Program-made: the position numbers and the translations under genes
NCBI RefSeq assembly: GCF_900637195.1
Contig: NZ_LR134356.1
Span: 310,001-374,000 of the forward strand
From: Mycolicibacterium aurum
GTDB taxonomy: Bacteria; Actinomycetota; Actinomycetes; Mycobacteriales; Mycobacteriaceae
Length of the DNA: 64,000 nucleotides
Direction of reading: 5' to 3'
The notes under the pieces: model-generated
Seen by the model: only the letters and a program-made list of their open reading frames with translations
What the model was told of the DNA's origin: nothing
Database searches by the model: none
In this document: one piece after another, positions 42,520 to 51,724 of the stretch
How positions within the stretch are numbered: position 1 is the first letter of the stretch
Layout: the number at the start of each line of letters is the position of its first letter

Positions 42520-43944
42520 CTAGGGACGTCCTCGCTTGCGGGGCTTCGGCGAGGGGTCCTCGAAGATCCCTGCCGCCACTTCGAGGTCGTGTAGCGCGGT
42601 CTCGATCTGGTCGGCCAGGTCGGCGACGTCGGCCGCCATCTCCGGTGTGGTGATGAATCCGAAGTCGACGGAGCCGCAGTAACTGAAGCAGGTGACGTTG
42701 AGCCCGACGTCGAAGAGCAGCGGCCCGAGCGGCATGAGTCGTTCGACCCGGGCACCGCCCATGTACAGCGGAAAATCGGGCCCGGGAACATTGCTGATCA
42801 CCACGTTCATCGGGGCGATGTTGCGGCCGATGCCGCTGGCGGCGTACGCCCTCGATGCCAGCGCGAGCAGACCCGGCGGTGTCGTCTCGGTGTACCCCAT
42901 GATCTGGTGTGCGGTAAGCGCTTTCGTCATCTCCTTGGCGCCCTGGGTGTAGGCGTAGATGGCCTTGATGCGCTGGGCCGGATCGGCGACGTCGGTCGCC
43001 AGCACGACCGTCATCGCGCTCACCTGGTTGCCGACGGCGTCGTCGGCCTCGGCGCGCGTGGACACCGGCACCTGTGACACGAGCGATTTGTCCGGCAACT
43101 CACCGCGCTCCTTCAGATAACTGCGCAGCGCCCCGGACACCAGTGCGAGGACCACGTCGTTGATCTTGACGTCGAAGGCACGCTTGACCGCCTTGACCCT
43201 GTCCAGCGGCACGCTGGCACCCGCCACCCGTCGGTGGGGCGAGATGGGGCCGTTGAAACGGACTTTCGGTGCATCGAAGTAGCGGGGCGGTTTGTTGTCG
43301 ATCCCGCGCACCGCGATCTGCTGGCGCACCGTCTGCTCGACGAGGCGGGCGATGCGGTACGGGGTCTTGACCCAGACGTTGATCAGCCCGTTGACTGCCC
43401 GGACCTCCCGGCGGGGCGGGTTCACGCCGACCAGGGAGCGTTCTACGTCGATCACTGCCGGACGTGGCTCGGGTGTGACGTCGAGGAGGATCTCGCTGAG
43501 CCCGGCGCCGGACACGCCGTCGACGATCGCGTGGTGCATCTTCGTGACGATCGCGACGCGGCCGTTCTCCAGCCCCTCGATGAACCACAGCTCCCACAGC
43601 GGCTTGGTGCGGTCCAGCTTGTAGGACATCAGCCGGCCCACGAGCTCGTCGAACTCCTTGCGCCCGCCGGGTGAGGGCACCGCGATACGGCGGATGTGGA
43701 AGTCGACGTCGATGTCGTCGTCCTCGACGAAGTAGGGCCGGTCCAGGCCCAGTCGGGCGCCCTCGACTCGCCACCGCAGCTGGGGAAGTTCGGGCAGTCG
43801 GCTGACAATCAGGTCACGCACCAGATCGAAGCTGAACGCCGGTGCGTCGGAAGGATCGCAGACGGCGATCGCGCCGATGTGCATGTGCCATTTGAGGTTC
43901 TCAGCGAACCAGAAGGCGGAATCGACGCTGGATAGCCGGTTCAT
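42520..43944 (-). CDS. Wax ester synthase/diacylglycerol acyltransferase (WS/DGAT)
   Basis: A 474-residue acyltransferase that esterifies fatty acyl-CoA to diacylglycerol or alcohols. The catalytic HHxxxDG is HHAIVDG at residues 137-143; [15 protein letters not shown] precedes it. [16 protein letters not shown] near 270 and [13 protein letters not shown] near 387 are family motifs. Mycobacteria carry many Tgs genes for storage lipid. Start ATG 43944 opens [15 protein letters not shown], the usual beginning. It is codirectional with the TetR and amidohydrolase genes. Confidence 0.93.
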   Translation of the reverse strand: MNRLSSVDSAFWFAENLKWHMHIGAIAVCDPSDAPAFSFDLVRDLIVSRLPELPQLRWRVEGARLGLDRPYFVEDDDIDVDFHIRRIAVPSPGGRKEFDELVGRLMSYKLDRTKPLWELWFIEGLENGRVAIVTKMHHAIVDGVSGAGLSEILLDVTPEPRPAVIDVERSLVGVNPPRREVRAVNGLINVWVKTPYRIARLVEQTVRQQIAVRGIDNKPPRYFDAPKVRFNGPISPHRRVAGASVPLDRVKAVKRAFDVKINDVVLALVSGALRSYLKERGELPDKSLVSQVPVSTRAEADDAVGNQVSAMTVVLATDVADPAQRIKAIYAYTQGAKEMTKALTAHQIMGYTETTPPGLLALASRAYAASGIGRNIAPMNVVISNVPGPDFPLYMGGARVERLMPLGPLLFDVGLNVTCFSYCGSVDFGFITTPEMAADVADLADQIETALHDLEVAAGIFEDPSPKPRKRGRP

Positions 43945-44076
43945 CAGCAGCAGCGTACGGACGACCCCGCATGCCGGGTGTGGAATGGGAACATTCGCGG
44001 TAGCGACCGACGGAGACGCGTTGGATACTCGCCCGTCGGGCCCGGCGCGTTCACTTACAGCGAACTCGACGACCTC

Positions 44077-45126
44077 TCAGTCGGCCGCCCGCGGCGGCGC
44101 AGTGGTGCCACGCACGACCAGCGTCGGTTCCAGGATCACGTCCGCCGCGTGCGACGGTCCGTCGACAAGCATCTGCACGGCCAGATCGACGGCGTTGCGG
44201 GCGATCCCGGGTGCGTCCTGGTGGATGGTGGTCAGATCGATACGCGGATTCTCGGATAACCGGTTGTCGTCGTACCCCATCAGCGACACCTGGCCGGGCA
44301 CGTCGACTCCGGCGCGGGTGAACACGTCGAGAATGCCGAAGGCGCAGCGATCGTTGCCGGCCAGTACCGCCGTCGGCAGTGTCGGCGCGTCCAACATCGC
44401 GCGCGCCGCCGTGGCGCCGGATTCTTCGTTGTGGGCACCGACGGTCACCGCGATGTCGTCGGACAGGCCGTGGGCGCGCATCGCGGCCTTGTAGGCCCGC
44501 AACCGCTCACCGGCGCCGGGATCCTTCCCGCCGCCGACATGATGGATCCGCCGGTGTCCCAGGCCCACGAGGTAGTCGACCGCCTGCCGAATTCCCTTGG
44601 TGTCGTTGGTCCGCACCGTGGCCAGTGGCGTCACGTGGTCCAGCACCGTCAGGCGACGACAGGCCACCACGACCGGCACACGTTCGGCGACCTTGCGGTA
44701 GAAATCCTGATCGGACTTCGGGCCGAGCAGGATCAACGCTCCGCAGCGATGGCTCAGCAGCGATTCGACCACCGTTTCCTCGGTGCGGCCGGGCAGGTTC
44801 GCCGAGAGCAGGACCTCGTAGCCGAGGTGTTCGGCAGCCGGATAGATGTCGGTGACCAGCTCCGCCTCGAACAGCTGGCGGATGTCGCTCATGACGCCCA
44901 GGGTTCGGCTGCGGCCTTGGGCAAGGAGCCGCGCGGCCGAATCGGGGCGGTAGCCGATCTCCTCGGCGATCGCCAGTACTCGCTGCTTGGTCTCCTCGCT
45001 GGCACCCGGCTTGCCGTCGAGGATGAACGACACCAACGTGCGTGACACCCCTGCCCGCTCCGCGACGTCGGCCATCGTGGGCCGGCGCGGTGCGGCGCTC
45101 GGGCGACGCCGACGAGGTGTGGTCAC
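44077..45126 (-). CDS. LacI-family regulator of the inositol-type locus
   Basis: A 349-residue regulator. PTMADVAERAGVSRTLVSFI is the LacI helix-turn-helix, followed by the hinge PDSAARLLAQGRSRTLGVMS. The periplasmic-binding-like effector domain has DGPSHAADVILEPTLVVRGT at the end. GTG 45126 preceded by GGAGGGA is the start; a longer frame to 45192 would run into the operator. It is divergent from the sugar porter with a strong palindromic operator in between, consistent with repression of the catabolic genes in the absence of substrate. Confidence 0.88.
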   Translation of the reverse strand: MTTPRRRRPSAAPRRPTMADVAERAGVSRTLVSFILDGKPGASEETKQRVLAIAEEIGYRPDSAARLLAQGRSRTLGVMSDIRQLFEAELVTDIYPAAEHLGYEVLLSANLPGRTEETVVESLLSHRCGALILLGPKSDQDFYRKVAERVPVVVACRRLTVLDHVTPLATVRTNDTKGIRQAVDYLVGLGHRRIHHVGGGKDPGAGERLRAYKAAMRAHGLSDDIAVTVGAHNEESGATAARAMLDAPTLPTAVLAGNDRCAFGILDVFTRAGVDVPGQVSLMGYDDNRLSENPRIDLTTIHQDAPGIARNAVDLAVQMLVDGPSHAADVILEPTLVVRGTTAPPRAAD

Positions 45127-45190
45127 GGCGAGGATCCCTCCAGATGAGTGACGGTTGACACGGTAGCGAGGCGAGTTCATAGTAGACCTC

Positions 45191-45215
45191 ACGCGCGTTA
45201 CTAACGCGCGTTAGT
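45191..45215. promoter_or_regulatory. Overlapping palindromic LacI-type operators
   Basis: ACTAACGCGCGTTAGT (45200-45215) is a perfect 16-bp palindrome with a central CG, as LacI-family sites have. It overlaps a second perfect 21-base palindrome at 45191-45211 (arms ACGCGCGTTA and TAACGCGCGT about one base). The sites lie 65 bases before the regulator and 18 before the transporter, so binding would block both promoters. Confidence 0.75.
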
Positions 45216-45233
45216 CGCAGAAGCGAGGTACCG

Positions 45234-46646
45234 GTGTCCGCCCGAACCCAGCCCGATCCGTCGGGGCGTTTCCTGACCAAGCTCACCGTGATCGCCACCC
45301 TGGGCGGGCTGCTGTTCGGCTACGACACCGGCGTCATCTCCGGCGCCCTGCTCTACATGAAGGACGACCTCGCGCTCTCGGCGTTCGGTGAGGCCACGGT
45401 GGTCAGCTCCCTGTTGTTCCCGGGGGCCGCCTTCGGTGCGCTGTTCGGCGGCCGGGTTGCCGATCGGGTCGGTCGCAAGCGCACGCTGCTGATCTGCGCG
45501 GGACTGTTTCTCATCGGCGCCATCGGATGTGCGCTCGCACCCAACGTCCAGATCATGGTCGCCGCCCGCATCGTTCTGGGTCTCGGCGTGGGTGCTGCCG
45601 CCGTGACGTGCCCGCTGTACCTCGCCGAGATGGCGCCCGCCGAGCGACGCGGCCGGATGGTCACCATCAACGAGTTGATGATCGTCACCGGTCAGATGCT
45701 GGCCTTCGCCACCAACGCGCTTCTCGACCAACTCATCCGCGACGCGCACGTGTGGCGCACCATGCTCGCCGTGGCCGCCGTCCCCGCGGTGGCCCTGCTG
45801 ATCGGCATGCTCATCCTGCCCGACTCGCCGCGCTGGTATGCCCTCAAGGGCCGGCTGCCCGAGGCGCGGAATGTGTTGTCCCTGAGCCGCACTCCGCGCG
45901 ACGCCAAGACCGAGTTCGCGGTTGTCGTCGAGCACACCAACCACATGCTCAAGACAAAGAGCGCCCCCTTCTCGGTGATCCGCGACGTTCCATGGATCAG
46001 GCGCGTCGTCCTGATCGGGTGCGGGCTGGCCATCGTTCAGCAGGCCACCGGTATCAACACGGTGAACTACTACGCGCCGACGATCCTCGAGCAGAGTGGC
46101 CTTGGCGTCAGCGCAGCGTTGGTGGCCACCATCGCCGTCGGCGTGACGTCGGTGATCACCACGGTCATCGGGATCATCCTGCTCGGCTACATCGGCAGGC
46201 GAACCATGCTGCTCATCGGGTTCGCCGGCGTCGCAGGTTCCCAGGCCGCGCTGGCCGCCGCATTCCTGTTGCCCGAGAACACCACCCGCAGCTACGTGAT
46301 CCTCGGCGCCATGGTGCTCTTCGTCGGCTTCGTGCAGATGTTCATCGGCACCTGCGTATGGCTGCTGCTGTCGGAGATCTTCCCGCTGTCGGTGCGCGGC
46401 TTCGCGATGGGGATCGCCGTGTTCGTGCTGTGGTGCACCAACGCGATCATCTCCTTCCTGTTCCCCCTGTTGAACAACGCGCTCGGCTCCACCGGCACGT
46501 TCGCGCTGTTCGTCCTCGTCAACATCGGCTCCTGGTTGTTCGTGCACCGTCTGGTACCGGAGACCAAGGGCACTTCGCTTGAGGAGCTCGAAGAGCGACT
46601 CGAAGCCGAAGGGTCCACTGCCCTCACCGAAAGGACTTCTATATGA
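45234..46646 (+). CDS. Sugar porter (MFS), inositol transporter-like
   Basis: A 470-residue, 12-helix MFS transporter of the sugar porter family. Signatures: GGLLFGYDTGVISGALL, DRVGRKRTLL, PLYLAEMAPAERRGRMV, LPDSPRWYALKGR, QQATGINTVNYYAPTIL and VPETKGTSLEELE. It resembles IolT-type myo-inositol/proton symporters. The GTG at 45234 follows GCGAGGTACCG. Its stop overlaps the next gene (ATGA), so it leads a catabolic operon repressed by the LacI protein. Confidence 0.88.
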   Translation: MSARTQPDPSGRFLTKLTVIATLGGLLFGYDTGVISGALLYMKDDLALSAFGEATVVSSLLFPGAAFGALFGGRVADRVGRKRTLLICAGLFLIGAIGCALAPNVQIMVAARIVLGLGVGAAAVTCPLYLAEMAPAERRGRMVTINELMIVTGQMLAFATNALLDQLIRDAHVWRTMLAVAAVPAVALLIGMLILPDSPRWYALKGRLPEARNVLSLSRTPRDAKTEFAVVVEHTNHMLKTKSAPFSVIRDVPWIRRVVLIGCGLAIVQQATGINTVNYYAPTILEQSGLGVSAALVATIAVGVTSVITTVIGIILLGYIGRRTMLLIGFAGVAGSQAALAAAFLLPENTTRSYVILGAMVLFVGFVQMFIGTCVWLLLSEIFPLSVRGFAMGIAVFVLWCTNAIISFLFPLLNNALGSTGTFALFVLVNIGSWLFVHRLVPETKGTSLEELEERLEAEGSTALTERTSI

Positions 46647-47548
46647 GCACCATTCGCGTCGGATCCGCCCCCGATTCGTGGGGCGTGTGGTTCCCCGATG
46701 ATCCGCAACAGACACCGTACGCGCGCTTTCTCGACGAAGTCGCGGCGTCGGGCTACGAGTGGATCGAGCTCGGGCCGTTCGGCTACCTGCCGACGGACCC
46801 GCAGCTGTTGTCCGACGAGCTGGCCTCACGCGGGCTGAAGCTGTCGGCGGGAACGGTATTCGAGCACCTGCACCAGGATGACGCTTGGGATGCCGTGTGG
46901 ACGCAGATCGAGGACGTCGCGCGGCTGACAGCCGCCGTCGGCGGCAGGCACGTCGTCGTCATCCCGGAGATGTGGCGCGACCCGTCCACCGGCGCCGTGC
47001 TGGAGGACCGCAACCTCACCGTCGAGCAGTGGCGCAGAAAGACCCGGGGCATGAACGATCTCGGCAAGGCGATGTTCGAGAGGTACGGTTTACGTGCGCA
47101 ATACCATCCGCACGCCGATAGCCACGTCGATACCGAGGAGAACGTCTACCGGTTCCTCGACGGCACCGACGGGGAGTTCGTGAATCTGTGCCTGGACACC
47201 GGGCACATCAGCTACTGCGGCGGCGACAACATCGCCATCATCCGGCGCGCCCCGGAGCGCATCGGCTATCTGCACCTCAAGCAGGTCGATCCGGAGGTAC
47301 GTGACAAGGTCGAGGCGCAGGACCTGCCGTTCGGCGAGGCCGTCAAGCTCGGCGCTATGACCGAACCGCCCTTGGGCATCCCGGACATGCCGCCGTTGCT
47401 GGCCGAGGTCGAGAAGCTCGGCATCGACGTGTTCGCGATCGTCGAGCAGGACATGTATCCCTGCGCGGTCGACGCCCCCCTGCCCATCGCCCGACGGACC
47501 CGGAAGTACCTGGGGTCCTGCGGCATCCCGTCCGTCACGTTCAGCTAG
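46643..47548 (+). CDS. TIM-barrel sugar isomerase/epimerase, IolE-like
   Basis: A 301-residue xylose-isomerase-like TIM barrel. It starts IRVGSAPDSWGVWFPDD, a beginning shared by inosose dehydratase/isomerase proteins; HPHADSHVDTEENVYRFLDG, LCLDTGHISYCGGDN and FAIVEQDMYPC carry His, Asp and Glu residues fit for a divalent metal. It most likely acts on an inosose (2-keto-inositol). ATG 46643 overlaps the transporter stop. The exact reaction (dehydration or epimerisation) is not deducible. Confidence 0.8.
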   Translation: MSTIRVGSAPDSWGVWFPDDPQQTPYARFLDEVAASGYEWIELGPFGYLPTDPQLLSDELASRGLKLSAGTVFEHLHQDDAWDAVWTQIEDVARLTAAVGGRHVVVIPEMWRDPSTGAVLEDRNLTVEQWRRKTRGMNDLGKAMFERYGLRAQYHPHADSHVDTEENVYRFLDGTDGEFVNLCLDTGHISYCGGDNIAIIRRAPERIGYLHLKQVDPEVRDKVEAQDLPFGEAVKLGAMTEPPLGIPDMPPLLAEVEKLGIDVFAIVEQDMYPCAVDAPLPIARRTRKYLGSCGIPSVTFS

Positions 47549-47577
47549 TCGGCCTTGGTTCGAAGGAGAAGAAAGCC

Positions 47578-48609
47578 TTGTCCGACTTGAGAATCGCCGT
47601 CCTGGGTGTCGGAATGATGGGTGCCGACCACGCCGCGCGCATCGAGGCGCGGATCTCCGGTGCGAGAGTCGCCGTGGTCAACGACTACGTGACCGAGAAG
47701 GCCGAGCAGATTGCCGCGGAAATCCCCGGCTGCCGTGCCATCGGTGACCCGCTCGACGCGATCGCCGATACAGACGTCGACGCCGTGGTGCTCTCGACGC
47801 CGGGTCCCACCCACGAGATTCAGCTGCTCGCCTGCCTGGAGCACGGCAAGCCGGTGTTGTGCGAGAAGCCGCTGACGAACGATGTGACAACGTCTTTGGA
47901 CGTGGTCAGGCGCGAGGCTGAACTCGGCAAGCGGCTGATCCAGGTCGGCTTCATGCGTCGCTTCGATCACGAGTACGCCGGCCTGAAGGCGTTGCTTGAC
48001 TCAGGCGACCTCGGTCGCCCGCTCGTGCTGCACTGCGCACACCGCAACCCGGCCGTCCCACCGTCGTTCGACAGTGCGATGATCGTGCGCGACTCGCTGG
48101 TCCACGAGGTGGACGTCACGCGTTTCCTCTTCGACGAGGAGATCATCTCCATCCAGATCGTCAAGCCGTCGGCAAATTCCGGTGCACCGCAGGGGCTCGC
48201 CGATCCTCAGATCGCGATCCTGCGGACCGCATCTGGCAAGCACGTCGACGTCGAACTCTTCGTGACCACGGGTGTGGCGTACGAGGTCCGCACCGAGGTC
48301 GTCGCCGAAAAGGGCAGCGCGATAATCGGTCTGGACGTCGGTCTGGTACGCAGGAACGCACCGGGCACCTGGGGCGGGACCATCGCGCCGAGCTTCAAAG
48401 AACGGTTCGGCCAGGCGTACGATACCGAATTCCAGCGATGGGTCGACGCCGTCCGAGGCGGAGCCCGTACCGGAAATTACACCGACGGGCCTGGCGCCTG
48501 GGACGGGTATGCCGCCGCCGCTGTGTGTGAGGCCGGTGTCGAGTCGCTCACCAGCGGCCTGCCGGTTGCGGTGACCATGGTCGACCGTACATCGATCCTG
48601 GGGGCGTGA
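47578..48609 (+). CDS. Gfo/Idh/MocA-family dehydrogenase, inositol 2-dehydrogenase-like
   Basis: A 343-residue NAD(P)-dependent dehydrogenase. The Rossmann motif IAVLGVGMMGADHAARI is near the start; CEKPLTNDV holds the conserved Lys of the EKP motif; HEVDVTRFLFDEEI has the catalytic His-Asp region. In this operon it is probably an inositol dehydrogenase giving inosose. The start is a TTG at 47578 with GAAGGAGAAGAAAG before it. Its stop overlaps the next gene's GTG. Confidence 0.85.
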   Translation: MSDLRIAVLGVGMMGADHAARIEARISGARVAVVNDYVTEKAEQIAAEIPGCRAIGDPLDAIADTDVDAVVLSTPGPTHEIQLLACLEHGKPVLCEKPLTNDVTTSLDVVRREAELGKRLIQVGFMRRFDHEYAGLKALLDSGDLGRPLVLHCAHRNPAVPPSFDSAMIVRDSLVHEVDVTRFLFDEEIISIQIVKPSANSGAPQGLADPQIAILRTASGKHVDVELFVTTGVAYEVRTEVVAEKGSAIIGLDVGLVRRNAPGTWGGTIAPSFKERFGQAYDTEFQRWVDAVRGGARTGNYTDGPGAWDGYAAAAVCEAGVESLTSGLPVAVTMVDRTSILGA

Positions 48610-49496
48610 CCATGAAAATCGCGCTGGATCCGACGCCGTTTCACCACGATCACTCGCTGCTCGAACTGCCCGCTGTGGTAGCCGATCTCGGTTACGAGTA
48701 CCTCCAGCTGACACCGCATCGGGACTTCATCCCGTTCTTCAACCATCCGCGTGCAGATGACGCGTTGGTGGCCAAGTTCCGTGCCGCGTGCGCTGACGCC
48801 GGCGTCGGCATCGCGTCGGTGCTGCCCGTACTGCGGTGGTCGGGCCCCGACGAGGACGCCCGTGAAGCCGCGGTACGCAACTGGAAGCGCGTCGTGCAGA
48901 TCACCGTCGACCTCGGGGTCAACGTGATCAACACCGAGTTCTCGGGGCGCCCGGAGAAGGCCGAGGAATCGGAGCGCTGCTTCTTCCGGTCGATGGAGGA
49001 ACTGGTGCCGCTCTTCGAGCGCGAGGGCATCGACGTGCGCATCGATCCGCACCCCGACGATTTCGTCGAAGACGGCATGGAGGCGCTGCGGATCATCCGT
49101 GGGGTGAACTCGTCCAATATCGGGATGGTGTTCGTGGCATGCCATTCGTTCCACATGGGTGGCTCGGTGGCCGAGATCATGGCAGCGGCAGGGGAGCGGC
49201 TGCGGCTGGTCCATGTGGCCGACACGATGGATCATCACCGATCGCATGGGTTGCGCTACATCACCAATCCGCCGGGTAATCCGGTGCGGGTGCACCAGCA
49301 TCTCAAGATCGGTGACGGCGACGTCGACTGGGATGAGTTCTTCGGCGGACTGGCAAGGCTCGGCTTCTATGACCGCGACGACACCGTGATGGTCTCCAGC
49401 GTCTTCGCCGAAGACGAAACCGCCCATGAGGTCTCGCGCTACCAACTCAAAACCATGACCGACTACATCACCAAACACCGGTTCGTCGAACGGTAG
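48606..49496 (+). CDS. TIM-barrel sugar isomerase/epimerase, IolH-like
   Basis: A 296-residue TIM barrel of the AP-endonuclease 2/xylose isomerase fold. It has MKIALDPTPFHHDHSLLELP, VNVINTEFSGRPEKAEESER (metal Glu), RIDPHPDDFVEDG and HVADTMDHHRSHGLRYI. The match is to IolH-type proteins of inositol clusters, whose step is not firmly known. The GTG at 48606 overlaps the dehydrogenase stop (GTGA), followed by ATG as third codon. It ends the operon; an inverted repeat follows. Confidence 0.8.
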   Translation: MTMKIALDPTPFHHDHSLLELPAVVADLGYEYLQLTPHRDFIPFFNHPRADDALVAKFRAACADAGVGIASVLPVLRWSGPDEDAREAAVRNWKRVVQITVDLGVNVINTEFSGRPEKAEESERCFFRSMEELVPLFEREGIDVRIDPHPDDFVEDGMEALRIIRGVNSSNIGMVFVACHSFHMGGSVAEIMAAAGERLRLVHVADTMDHHRSHGLRYITNPPGNPVRVHQHLKIGDGDVDWDEFFGGLARLGFYDRDDTVMVSSVFAEDETAHEVSRYQLKTMTDYITKHRFVER

Positions 49497-49509
49497 GGGT
49501 ACGCGGCAG

Positions 49510-49546
49510 AGCGTCGAATGCGGGCAGGGAATACCGTTTCGACGCT
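49510..49546. terminator. Inverted repeat between the inositol-type operon and the LysR gene
   Basis: AGCGTCGAA (49510-49518) pairs with TTCGACGCT (49538-49546): nine perfect base pairs around a 19-base loop. It lies between two convergent genes and overlaps the stop of the LysR gene, so it may terminate both. Confidence 0.5.
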
Positions 49547-50420
49547 ACCGGGAAGCGGCGACGAGGGCGTCGATGAACTCGGCGACCAGCAGGTCGGCAT
49601 CAGTACGGAAGAGAGCGCTCATCGCGATGGTCAACGGCGTCTGCACCCGCACCGTCTGGATCCCGTCCTGCCGGGCCGCCGAACTCTCGGGCACCAGCGC
49701 GACGCCGAGGCCGGCTGCGACCATCGTCAGCTGACTGCTGATCGACAGGGCGGTATGTCGCGCAACCGGGCTGAATCCGGCGTTGCGGCAACAGGATGCG
49801 ACCTGATCGTGATAGTCGGGCGTCCCGGAACGCGGAATCCATACCCACGGCAGATCCGCGGCGGAGGCGAGATCAGTGTGGACGGCGCGCGGCAGTTCCC
49901 AGCCGGCGGGCGCGGCAAGCACGAACGGCTCGCTCGTCAACGTGACGTGGCGGAGCCATGGCCGGGCGGGGCCGTGCCGCACCACCGCGATATCGATCTC
50001 CCTGCGCTGCAACAACTCTGATCCCAGATGTGTGTCCACCTCGCGGACGCTGACCTCGACGCCAGGATGTGATCGCGAATGCGCCGCAAACGCCGTCGGC
50101 AGTACGTGGGTGAAAGCAGTTGTCACAGCGCCGATACGAAGCTCGCCCAGCTGACCTTCGGCAGCCAGTCGGGCCGCGGACTCGGCGTCCCCGGCGGCGG
50201 CGACGAGCTTTCGGCATCTGTCGAGGAACACCGTGCCTGCCGAGGTGAGCGCCACGTGCCGAGTCGTCCGGTTCAGGAGCAGCACGTCGAGGCGTTTCTC
50301 GATCGCCTTCACCGCCGACGACAGAGGAGGCTGTGACATCTGCAAGCGCTCGGCAGCCCTGCCGAAATTGAGCTCCTCCGCCACGGCGATGAAGTAGCGC
50401 GCCTCCCTGACCTCGATCAT
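49545..50420 (-). CDS. LysR-type transcriptional regulator
   Basis: A 291-residue LysR-type regulator. EVREARYFIAVAEELNFGRA and AERLQMSQPPLSSAVKAIEK form the classic helix-turn-helix; the effector domain begins LGELRIGAVTTAFTHVLPTA. The type resembles BenM/CatM-like regulators in its N-terminus. ATG 50420 is used; a longer frame goes into the divergent gene. It is divergent from an MFS transporter across 74 bases of AT-rich sequence, the usual LysR target arrangement. Confidence 0.88.
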   Translation of the reverse strand: MIEVREARYFIAVAEELNFGRAAERLQMSQPPLSSAVKAIEKRLDVLLLNRTTRHVALTSAGTVFLDRCRKLVAAAGDAESAARLAAEGQLGELRIGAVTTAFTHVLPTAFAAHSRSHPGVEVSVREVDTHLGSELLQRREIDIAVVRHGPARPWLRHVTLTSEPFVLAAPAGWELPRAVHTDLASAADLPWVWIPRSGTPDYHDQVASCCRNAGFSPVARHTALSISSQLTMVAAGLGVALVPESSAARQDGIQTVRVQTPLTIAMSALFRTDADLLVAEFIDALVAASR

Positions 50421-50494
50421 TAAAAGCCATTCCCTATAACTGAAAGACCTGATTCGACCTTCACACGATAAATCATCTTGGGTGCAATGGTCGG

Positions 50495-51724
50495 GTGCTG
50501 ACGATCTCCGCTCCCACACTGCGTGGCGAGCGGCGTCTCGTGGTGACGCTGTGGTGTGCGGGTCTGGCTGCGTTCGCCGCGATGTACGCACCACAGGGAC
50601 TGCTCCCGCTGATCGCCCGGGACATGTCGGTCGAGGCATCCCAGGCAGCGCTGCTGATCTCGGCCGCCACGCTGGGCCTCGCTGTGTCGGTGTTGCCCTG
50701 GTCGTGGGCGGCGGACCGGGTGGGGCTGCGAACGGCAATGCGCGCGGCCGCCGGTGCGGCGGCGGTGTGCGCTGTCGTGGTGCCTTTCCTGCCGACCTTC
50801 GAGCTGCTGCTCGCCGGCCGGCTGGTGCACGGTGTCGCGCTCGGTGGCATCCCGGCGCTGGCGATGACGTTGGCGCACGACCTCGTCAGCCCGGCTCGGG
50901 CTGCGACGGTGACCGGCAGCTATGTGGCTGCCACCTCCCTGGGTGGTCTCGGTGGCCGCATGTTCGCAGTGCCGGCTGCTGACCAGTTAGGTTGGCGGAC
51001 AGGACTTCTCGTTCTCGATGCCACCGTCGCCGTACTGATGGTCGCAATGATCGGCCTGCTCCCGCGGCCGGGCGTACGGCGCCCCGCCCGCGGCGCGGCG
51101 CCTGCGCTGATCTTGCATCTGCGCAACCCCGGAATCTGGCCGATTCTTGTCGTCGGCATGCTCCTGTCCGGTGCCGTGATGACGGTGTTCAACTATCTAC
51201 CGTTCCGGCTCGCCGGTGCCCCGTACGGTCTTGCTCCCGCCGCGATCTCGCTGGTCTTCCTGACCTATCTGGGTGGTACCGCGGGCTCTCGCGCCGCCGG
51301 ATGGCTCGGTGGTCGCTTCGGCGCACCCGCTGTGCTCGGTACGGCCGGCCTGGCGATCGCGCTCGGCGCTGCGGTGACGCTGTCCGGTCCTCTCGTGGCG
51401 ATCGTCGCCGGGGTGGCCGTGCTGACCACCGCGTTCTTCGTCGGGCACGCCGTGGCCTCCAGCATGGTGGCCGCGCGTGCCGAGTGCGGGCGCTCTCAGG
51501 CCACCGCGCTGTACACGATCGGCTACTACACAGGCTCCAGTGTGTTCGGGTGGCTCGGCGGAGTGGCCTGGTCGGGCGGGCGGTGGCTGGCCGTCGCGGC
51601 GCTGGTCGGGGGCCTCGGCGTCGCTGCGTCGATCTGCGCCGCGGTCGCGAAGACGCCGCGACATGCCGACGGTCCGCGCAGCCCGCACAGGCCATCGAGT
51701 CACCTCTACGATCCACGGTGTTGA
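50495..51724 (+). CDS. MFS transporter (YnfM-like)
   Basis: A 409-residue, 12-helix MFS protein. Marks are APQGLLPLIARDMSVEASQA, ADRVGLRTAM (loop 2-3) and RLVHGVALGGIPALAMTLAH. It belongs to the YnfM/drug efflux-like group; substrate is unknown. The GTG at 50495 starts it. It is divergent from the LysR regulator that presumably controls it, and overlaps the following TetR gene by 62 bases if the ATG at 51663 is used. Confidence 0.85.
   Translation: MLTISAPTLRGERRLVVTLWCAGLAAFAAMYAPQGLLPLIARDMSVEASQAALLISAATLGLAVSVLPWSWAADRVGLRTAMRAAAGAAAVCAVVVPFLPTFELLLAGRLVHGVALGGIPALAMTLAHDLVSPARAATVTGSYVAATSLGGLGGRMFAVPAADQLGWRTGLLVLDATVAVLMVAMIGLLPRPGVRRPARGAAPALILHLRNPGIWPILVVGMLLSGAVMTVFNYLPFRLAGAPYGLAPAAISLVFLTYLGGTAGSRAAGWLGGRFGAPAVLGTAGLAIALGAAVTLSGPLVAIVAGVAVLTTAFFVGHAVASSMVAARAECGRSQATALYTIGYYTGSSVFGWLGGVAWSGGRWLAVAALVGGLGVAASICAAVAKTPRHADGPRSPHRPSSHLYDPRC

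Noticed and set aside
45201..46829. A 542-codon minus-strand frame over the sugar porter
   Set aside because: It is antisense to a complete transporter and low-complexity in composition.
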